A stretch of DNA of 37,014 bases, from contig NZ_OERU01000002.1 of assembly GCF_900240845.1 (NCBI RefSeq), positions 1 through 37,014 on the forward strand, written 5' to 3'. The stretch's first letter is position 1, and every line of letters begins with the position of its first letter. A model generated the notes under the pieces. The model was not told the DNA's origin. It made no database searches and worked only from the letters and a program-made list of their open reading frames with translations. The translations under genes and the position numbers were made by a program. Shown one piece after another: positions 32,416-37,014 of the stretch. The stretch comes from Peptostreptococcus faecalis (GTDB lineage Bacteria > Bacillota > Clostridia > Peptostreptococcales > Peptostreptococcaceae).

Positions 32416-33177
32416 ATGAGAATGCCAGTAATGTTTTTAGGACATGGTTCACCTATGAATACAATAGAAGATAACGAATTTTCAAATACTTGGAAAAGAC
32501 TAGGTACTTTAATTGCTAAACCAAAGTATATACTTTGTATATCCGCTCATTGGGTAAGCGAATCTACTTCTACCAATGATTCTGAAAATCCTGAAATAAT
32601 ATATGATATGTATGGTTTCCCAGAAGAACTATATCAAGTAAAGTATAGTTCTCCAGGAAGTTATGAACTTGCACATAGAGTTAAAAATCTCACTGGAGCA
32701 AATATAGATAATAGTTGGGGAATCGACCATGGAACTTGGTCAGTTCTTACTCATATGTTCCCAAAAGCAGATATTCCTGTAGTCCAATTGAGTATTGACA
32801 GCAATGCATCTTTAATGGATTTTTATAATATAGGAGAAAAATTAAGACCTCTTAGAGATGAGAATGTTCTAATACTTTGTAGCGGTAATGTAGTCCATAA
32901 TTTAAGATTGATGCAATGGGATTTAGGAGATAAAGGTTTTGACTGGGCTGTAGAGTTCGGTAATTATATAAAAGATGGTGTCTTGGAGAATAATTTAGAA
33001 AAAGTTTTGTCATTTAATGACGTAATAAATCCTGATAATCCTCCATTTACTACTCTTGAACACTTTGTTCCACTGTTATTTGCAATGGGGGCTTCAGATA
33101 AAAACGATAAAATAAGCGTTGAAAATCAAGGTTTTTCAATGGGTTCACTCTCAATGACAAGTTATATTTGGGAGTAA
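32416..33177 (+). CDS. ygiD: YgiD-type extradiol ring-cleavage dioxygenase (DODA/LigB family)
   Basis: A 253-residue protein of the LigB superfamily, resembling E. coli YgiD and plant DOPA dioxygenase. Conserved histidines are visible: His10 in GHGSPM, His45 in SAHW, His105 in DHGTW, His161 in VVHNLR and His212 in LEHFVPLLF. Three of these bind the metal (zinc or iron) by family analogy. E. coli YgiD is annotated as 4,5-DOPA extradiol dioxygenase. In an anaerobe that reaction needs oxygen, so the true substrate is uncertain. AAGGAGTGATTTT precedes the ATG. It is monocistronic with its own terminator. Confidence 0.86.
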   Translation: MRMPVMFLGHGSPMNTIEDNEFSNTWKRLGTLIAKPKYILCISAHWVSESTSTNDSENPEIIYDMYGFPEELYQVKYSSPGSYELAHRVKNLTGANIDNSWGIDHGTWSVLTHMFPKADIPVVQLSIDSNASLMDFYNIGEKLRPLRDENVLILCSGNVVHNLRLMQWDLGDKGFDWAVEFGNYIKDGVLENNLEKVLSFNDVINPDNPPFTTLEHFVPLLFAMGASDKNDKISVENQGFSMGSLSMTSYIWE

Positions 33178-33196
33178 TTTAGATATAATATCAATA

Positions 33197-33231
33197 AAAA
33201 GATCTATTTAGTTCATCTAGATAGATCTTTT
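33197..33231 (+). terminator. Intrinsic terminator after ygiD
   Basis: AAAAGATCTAT (33197-33207) pairs with ATAGATCTTTT (33221-33231) around a 13-base loop, ending in a T-rich stretch on the plus strand. It lies 20 bases past the stop codon. Confidence 0.75.
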
Positions 33232-33316
33232 ATTTTGTTATCTTAATTTTATTTAGTTATATTAATTTTATTTTTTTGTCTTAATTTTATTTTTTATGCC
33301 ATACTATATTTATTTG

Positions 33317-33325
33317 TGATATAAT
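33317..33325 (+). promoter_or_regulatory. Extended -10 promoter of the ykkCD-like operon
   Basis: TGATATAAT is an extended -10 element. The -35 region (about 33296-33302) is weak, as is common for extended -10 promoters. Transcription from about 33332 gives a leader of about 190 bases. Confidence 0.55.
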
Positions 33326-33371
33326 ATTTAATAAGAAAATTTATTATAGTCTGATTTCAGATGATCTTTAT

Positions 33372-33465
33372 GCTGGCTCAACCTTGTATCTATATCTAAG
33401 TAATTATTTTTAGGTTTCACCTATTCAATTAATTAACTGCTTAGATAGAATATGAGATAGCCAGC
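33372..33465 (+). ncRNA. Structured leader RNA before the ykkCD-like genes (candidate riboswitch)
   Basis: An outer stem GCTGGCT/AGCCAGC (33372-33378 with 33459-33465) encloses an inner perfect 8-bp stem TATCTAAG/CTTAGATA (33393-33400 with 33440-33447). The inner loop holds a small AGGT/ACCT hairpin (33412-33422). The junction segment AACCT (33380-33384) can pair with the same AGGTT (33412-33416), so two alternative or pseudoknotted folds compete. B. subtilis ykkCD is controlled by a guanidine-I riboswitch. The conserved ykkC sequence blocks are not visible here, so this would be another class or an unrelated leader. This is inference from pairing only. Confidence 0.45.
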
Positions 33466-33524
33466 TGTATTTTATTGTTTTGTTACATATTTTATTTATA
33501 AATTTGAAAGGGAGTTGAACTTAT

Positions 33525-33860
33525 ATGAATAAAAACACACAAAGCTGGATTATACTATTTATAGCTTCTCTTTTTGAAGTTGCTTGGGCAATAATGCTCG
33601 GAAAAATAGGAAGTGTTTTTGATTTTTTAATTACAGCTATTTGTATTATTTTTAGTTTCTGGGGATTAATAGTCGCTAGTAATAGAATACCTACAGGTAC
33701 TGCTTATGCGTTATTTGTTGGTATTGGCTGCATAGGTACTACTTTAGTTAGTGTACTTTTTTTTGGAGAGGCTTTCTCACCTCAAAAAATATTCTTTATA
33801 GCTTTGCTATTAATTTCTGTAATTGGACTTAAAATTACGTCAAAGGAAGTGGAGGAGTAA
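33525..33860 (+). CDS. SMR family exporter subunit, YkkC-like
   Basis: A 111-residue small multidrug resistance protein with four membrane helices. Glu18 in FEVAWA is the essential proton- and substrate-binding residue of the family. IPTGTAYALFVGIGCIGT in helix 3 and VIGLKITSKE at the end resemble B. subtilis YkkC. It is translated from ATG 33525 after AAAGGGAG. It forms a pair with the next gene and probably works as an asymmetric dimer. SMR pairs of this type export quaternary compounds or guanidinium; which one cannot be told from sequence. Confidence 0.85.
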   Translation: MNKNTQSWIILFIASLFEVAWAIMLGKIGSVFDFLITAICIIFSFWGLIVASNRIPTGTAYALFVGIGCIGTTLVSVLFFGEAFSPQKIFFIALLLISVIGLKITSKEVEE

Positions 33861-33861
33861 A

Positions 33862-34176
33862 ATGATTTGGTTTGTATTAATTTTAGCTGGAATATTTGAA
33901 ATGCTCGGAGTACTTACAATTTCTAATTTTAATAAAACTAGAAATATCAAAAACTTTCTTCTATTAGTCGTTGCATTTACATTTAGTTTTACATTTCTTT
34001 ACATAGCAATGAAATCTTTGCCTACTAGTATAGCATACTCTGTTTGGACAGGAATAGGAGCTTCTGGAGGTGCACTTTTAGGAATTCTTTTATTTAATGA
34101 ACCTAAAAACAAGTTCAGAATAACATTTATTTGCCTAATTATACTTTCTGTAGTAGGTTTAAAAATTGTAGGTTAG
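33862..34176 (+). CDS. SMR family exporter subunit, YkkD-like
   Basis: A 104-residue partner of the previous gene, with four helices and Glu13 in FEMLGV. The pattern AYSVWTGIGASGGALLGILLF, then VVGLKIVG, closely follows B. subtilis YkkD. The start is ATG 33862, one base after the upstream stop and after GGAGGAG; a longer in-frame reading from 33823 would overlap the first gene and begin with a charged stretch. Translation of the two genes is clearly coupled, as expected for a heteromeric pump. Confidence 0.85.
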   Translation: MIWFVLILAGIFEMLGVLTISNFNKTRNIKNFLLLVVAFTFSFTFLYIAMKSLPTSIAYSVWTGIGASGGALLGILLFNEPKNKFRITFICLIILSVVGLKIVG

Positions 34177-34252
34177 TAAATTTACTTCATACTAGTAAAG
34201 TTATATATGAATTCAGTGTAATATTTATTTTAAAAATCTTTACATAATAAAG

Positions 34253-34312
34253 ATAGCCGGTAACACATCAGTCTAAAAATACTATTTTGTAGATTGATGT
34301 ATTACCGGCTAT
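34253..34312. terminator. Bidirectional terminator between ykkD-like and CPBP genes
   Basis: Bases 34253-34274 and 34291-34312 pair over 22 positions. Of the two imperfect pairs, one is a G.U wobble on each strand. It is GC-rich for this genome (ATAGCCGGTAA arm) and lies between converging genes, so it can serve both. Confidence 0.8.
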
Positions 34313-34353
34313 TATTTTATATTATATTTTTTATAATACTATATTACATAATA

Positions 34354-35064
34354 CTATATAAATAACATTCCGATAAATGCTACTAAATTATTTAATAAGT
34401 GTATACTAATAGATACTTCTATTCTTTGCGTTTTATAATAAGCTATAGCCCAAAATAATCCTAAAGCAGCGTACATTGCAAAGCTTATAATATCTGTTGG
34501 ACCATGTGCAATTCCAAACAATGATGCACTTACAACAATCCCCACAAATGGAATCGCTCTAAATGCACGTCCTATTATTTCTCCTCTAAAAATTATTTCT
34601 TCAATTATAGGTGCTGCGACAACTATACTCACAAATGATAAATATTTGCTATTCATTTTAAACGATTCATTTAATAGCATTTCATTGGCAGTAGTTTCTA
34701 CTCCTTGTAATTTTAATGCATATAATCCTAGATTAGAAACTCCATAACCAAGTACAAATACAACTAATATTAAGATTATATTCTTTTTCGTAAAAAACGA
34801 AAAATCAAAATTTCCTATTTTAACTTTTTTAGCTATAAGTATGAATACCCCTACTATTAACAATGTAACTATTGTCAATATGATTGCGTTTTGCCCTACA
34901 ATTGGTATTTGTTTCATATTTTCTATACTTTCACTAGAATCATATCCAAAAAAACCTTCTAAAACACTTGGAATCATCCACAAAACAATCATTAAAAGTA
35001 TCAATGAAAATTCCTTTAAAACTATCGAGATACCTGATTTACTTTTTTTTATTTCTTCTGACAT
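34354..35064 (-). CDS. CPBP family intramembrane metalloprotease
   Basis: A 236-residue membrane protein of the CAAX protease and bacteriocin-processing (Abi/CPBP) family. Glu155, Glu156 and Arg160 in IIEEIIFRGE are the EExxxR motif. His187 in GIAHGPTD and His222 with following Asn residues in IHLLNN are the other catalytic or metal-binding positions. It has about seven or eight membrane helices. In bacteria such proteins serve in bacteriocin self-immunity or peptide processing. No bacteriocin gene is nearby, so the substrate is unknown. It is monocistronic. Confidence 0.88.
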   Translation of the reverse strand: MSEEIKKSKSGISIVLKEFSLILLMIVLWMIPSVLEGFFGYDSSESIENMKQIPIVGQNAIILTIVTLLIVGVFILIAKKVKIGNFDFSFFTKKNIILILVVFVLGYGVSNLGLYALKLQGVETTANEMLLNESFKMNSKYLSFVSIVVAAPIIEEIIFRGEIIGRAFRAIPFVGIVVSASLFGIAHGPTDIISFAMYAALGLFWAIAYYKTQRIEVSISIHLLNNLVAFIGMLFI

Positions 35065-35244
35065 AAATTCACTTACTCTCCTAACTTTTTTATTTGATTA
35101 TAACATACTAGGTCTATATTTTAAAAAATATTTTTGATTTTTAATTATCTTTTATCACTTTTTTATTAGAACATTTTATTTTATAATGTTTGTTTAAGTT
35201 GTCGTAAATGATATATTAAAAAATTAACAAGAATTATAATAGAA

Positions 35245-35275
35245 TTGATTTTTAATAAAACATATATGTTATAAT
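35245..35275 (+). promoter_or_regulatory. Promoter of the plus-strand CWB2 gene
   Basis: TTGATT (35245-35250) and TATAAT (35270-35275) are separated by 19 bp, and the -10 is extended by TGT. It lies 37 bases upstream of the start codon. Confidence 0.55.
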
Positions 35276-35311
35276 TAAGTTGATAGATATATTTTGTATA
35301 GGAGGTCAGTC

Positions 35312-36361
35312 ATGAAAAAATTACTCGCGCTAATGTTATCCTTAGCTTTCATTATTCCTAGTACTAATACTATATTCGCTAGTGGTGAAAACAATATTAC
35401 AAGAATCTCTGGTGGTGATAGGTATGAAACTTGTGTACGTGTAAATAAGTCTCTTAACTTTAGTTCTGATAAAGACTCCGCCGTCATAGCAAATGGTAAT
35501 GATTTCAAGACGGCTCTATATGGTAGTTATCTTTCTTCTAGCCTTGATATTCCATATTTTATTTCCAAAAAAGATTTTTTATCTTCAAATGTAGTAAATG
35601 AATTGGATAGGTTAAAAATAAAAAAAGTTTATTTATTAGGAGATAATAATGTCCTTTCAGATAAAGTTGATAACTTGTTAAAGCAAAAAAGCATTAAAAC
35701 AGAAAGAATATTCAATAAAAAAACTGATAATTTATTTGGTGGATACTATACAGATAACATCGACTTACAAGTAGACGGTATAATTCACTCATCACTTTAT
35801 GGAAATTCTCCTAGAGGTGATATATCTTATGCTATATTGATAAATGACAATAAATTTTCCGATTTACTTACTACAACTCCTTTTGCTGGAGCTCTTGCAA
35901 AGTCTCAGCATTTCGGTCTATATAGTTTTGACACATTGAAAACTACCGGAACTGAAGGTAACACTGGTAAAATATTCGGATATATAATTGGTGGATACGA
36001 TTCTATTCCAAGTGAATTTGAAACATATGATACAAACTGGGATGGGTCTTATAGAGGTGATAAACGTATTCATTCAGAAGATAGATATAAGACAGCAATT
36101 GAAATAGCAAATGCTTATAAAACTGAATTAAACAAAGATATTAAAACTGTTGTGATAGTGAATGGTGATGATTTTGCTGATGCATTATCTTCTGGCTTAA
36201 TAGCTTCAAATAATGATGCAGCTATTCTCCTTACTAAATCTGATAAATTAAATGAAGATACAAGAAAATACATACTAGAAAATAATATTAAAAACTTCAT
36301 TATTATCGGTGGTGAAAATTCAATATCTAAGGATGTTGAAAACGAGTTAAATAGTTTATAA
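35312..36361 (+). CDS. Exported small CWB2-repeat protein
   Basis: A 349-residue protein from the ATG at 35312, which follows GGAGGT at 5 bases; a TTG 18 bases earlier lies in front of that site and is unlikely. The signal peptide covers about residues 1-24 (MKKLLALMLSLAFIIPSTNT and following). The mature protein is little more than three CWB2 modules. The first opens with RISGGDRYETC. The middle one has lost the usual opening motif and carries an insertion around GGYYTDNIDLQVDG. The third opens with HSEDRYKTA and has NGDDFADALSSG. With no effector domain it may act as a wall-polymer binder by itself or as an anchor for a partner. Confidence 0.85.
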   Translation: MKKLLALMLSLAFIIPSTNTIFASGENNITRISGGDRYETCVRVNKSLNFSSDKDSAVIANGNDFKTALYGSYLSSSLDIPYFISKKDFLSSNVVNELDRLKIKKVYLLGDNNVLSDKVDNLLKQKSIKTERIFNKKTDNLFGGYYTDNIDLQVDGIIHSSLYGNSPRGDISYAILINDNKFSDLLTTTPFAGALAKSQHFGLYSFDTLKTTGTEGNTGKIFGYIIGGYDSIPSEFETYDTNWDGSYRGDKRIHSEDRYKTAIEIANAYKTELNKDIKTVVIVNGDDFADALSSGLIASNNDAAILLTKSDKLNEDTRKYILENNIKNFIIIGGENSISKDVENELNSL

Positions 36362-36371
36362 TTATTTTTAA

Positions 36372-36429
36372 AAATATACTCTAAAAAAAGAGCAGTTGAA
36401 TTTAACTGCTCTTTTTTTAGAGTATATTT
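36372..36429. terminator. Long bidirectional terminator between convergent CWB2 genes
   Basis: A perfect 26-bp stem: bases 36372-36397 are the exact reverse complement of 36404-36429, with a 6-base loop. The core AGAGCAGTT/AACTGCTCT is flanked by A- and T-runs on both sides. It lies 10 bases past the stop of the plus-strand gene. Confidence 0.88.
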
Positions 36430-36474
36430 ACAACAATATTACTATTCTCAGTATAATTTTATAAGTAAATAAAT

Positions 36475-36520
36475 ATAAAAGCTGCTTTTTTAGAGTAAAA
36501 TATAAAATAGCAGCTTTTAT
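36475..36520 (-). terminator. Terminator after the right-edge CWB2 gene
   Basis: ATAAAAGCTGCT (36475-36486) pairs with AGCAGCTTTTAT (36509-36520) around a 22-base loop. It lies 17 bases past the stop codon at 36538. It shares the sequence TTTTTTAGAGTA with the terminator to its left. Confidence 0.65.
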
Positions 36521-36537
36521 TATAAAAATTATTTAAT

Positions 36538-37014
36538 TTATTTTCCTATAGGCGTTGAAATTTTATCAAGTCTTTGAGATATCTTCACTGCTGTAGAGTA
36601 CCTATCAGCTCCTGATATTCTTTCTTTGTTAGTAACTTTCAGTCCGTCATATATTGATTTAGATACTGAATTTTCTCCTCCACCTACAAGTATACTATCT
36701 ACCTTCCAGTCAGCTATATCTTTTGCTGTAATGTCAGTTAGTTTATCTGGTCTTGTTAAGTGAATTGGGCACTTAAACTTAGCTGCTAGTGAGTTGATTG
36801 TAATTCCGTCTGGGAAGTCTGTTCCATCTACTAGTATCATATCAGTCATATTTCCTGTAAGTGCTCTTACTTCTTTTCCTATTAGTGAAGCTGTTTCATA
36901 TCTGTCTGCTCCACCTATTCTAGATACAGAGGATATCTTTAAATCAGCATTTAACCTATCTTGTATGTTCTTTGCTACTGAATTTGTACTTCCACCGATT
37001 ACTATATTGCTTAG
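36538..37014 (-). CDS. CWB2-repeat protein, C-terminal part (runs off the right edge)
   Basis: The frame is open from the right edge to the stop at 36538, giving 158 residues without a start. An internal ATG at 36849 is not the true start, because the CWB2 pattern continues upstream of it. The visible part begins inside one module (NIVIGGSTNSVAKNI). It then has a module opening with RIGGADRYETA and containing LVDGTDFPDGI and ILVGGGENSVS, and ends after the opening of another, RISGADRYSTAVKISQ. The chain stops about 10 residues later, so that last module is a stub. The N-terminal domain and function are outside the window. Confidence 0.85.
   Translation of the reverse strand, partial: LSNIVIGGSTNSVAKNIQDRLNADLKISSVSRIGGADRYETASLIGKEVRALTGNMTDMILVDGTDFPDGITINSLAAKFKCPIHLTRPDKLTDITAKDIADWKVDSILVGGGENSVSKSIYDGLKVTNKERISGADRYSTAVKISQRLDKISTPIGK

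Noticed and set aside
33340-33524. Guanidine-I (ykkC) riboswitch assigned by gene context
   Set aside because: The conserved ykkC blocks are not visible in the leader, so I describe it only as a structured candidate.
33823-33861. Upstream start for the YkkD-like gene
   Set aside because: It would overlap the YkkC-like gene and add a charged stretch before the first helix. ATG 33862 has its own ribosome site and fits the family length.

Overview
This window looks like a draft-contig edge from a low-GC, Gram-positive anaerobe. I infer a member of the Clostridia close to Peptostreptococcaceae. The grounds are two C. difficile SlpA-type S-layer precursors, further proteins with cell wall binding 2 (CWB2) repeats, a dlt operon in dltD-first order, class Ib and class III ribonucleotide reductases, AT-rich codon use and strong AGGAGG ribosome binding sites. 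The genus cannot be fixed from the sequence alone. Almost everything lies on the minus strand; only ygiD, a ykkCD-like pair and one CWB2 gene are on the plus strand.

Layout. Positions 1-23 hold the 5' end of a 16S rRNA gene that leaves the window to the left, with a leader and two tandem sigma-A-type promoters. A GH25 muramidase without a signal peptide follows. Next is a surface-protein block: a CWB2 protein with a long helical tail (1612-3915) and two tandem SlpA-like paralogues (4219-6816 and 7073-9385). Both paralogues have a -35/-10 pair whose spacer is filled by the same palindrome. From 9601 to 11103 there is a small operon DUF1659 - DUF2922 - YvrJ - helix-turn-helix-like protein; the last gene looks frameshifted near its start. 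Then come nrdEF, a membrane-anchored L,D-transpeptidase with a very long charged cytoplasmic N-terminus, and the dltD-dltX-dltA-dltB-dltC operon for D-alanylation of teichoic acids.

The second half carries a SAM-dependent methyltransferase, a small thiamine-binding-type protein, an opuCABCD-type osmoprotectant ABC transporter, a GtrA/GtrB glycosyl-transfer pair, and anaerobic nrdG and nrdD with tandem NrdR-like boxes between them. On the plus strand are a YgiD-type extradiol dioxygenase and a two-gene SMR exporter resembling ykkCD behind a long structured leader. A CPBP intramembrane protease and two convergent CWB2 genes, the last one cut by the right edge, close the window.

How it fits together. 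Much of the window concerns the cell envelope: S-layer proteins and CWB2 proteins that normally bind an anionic wall polymer, D-alanylation that changes wall charge, a peptidoglycan cross-linking enzyme, a muramidase and polyprenol-sugar transfer genes. The two RNR systems supply dNTPs with oxygen (NrdEF) and without it (NrdDG), which suits an anaerobe that meets some oxygen. The least explained parts are the YvrJ cluster, the palindrome shared by the two S-layer promoters, and the ykkCD leader, which does not match the guanidine-I consensus I know. I saw no CRISPR array, tRNA gene, transposase or complete prophage.
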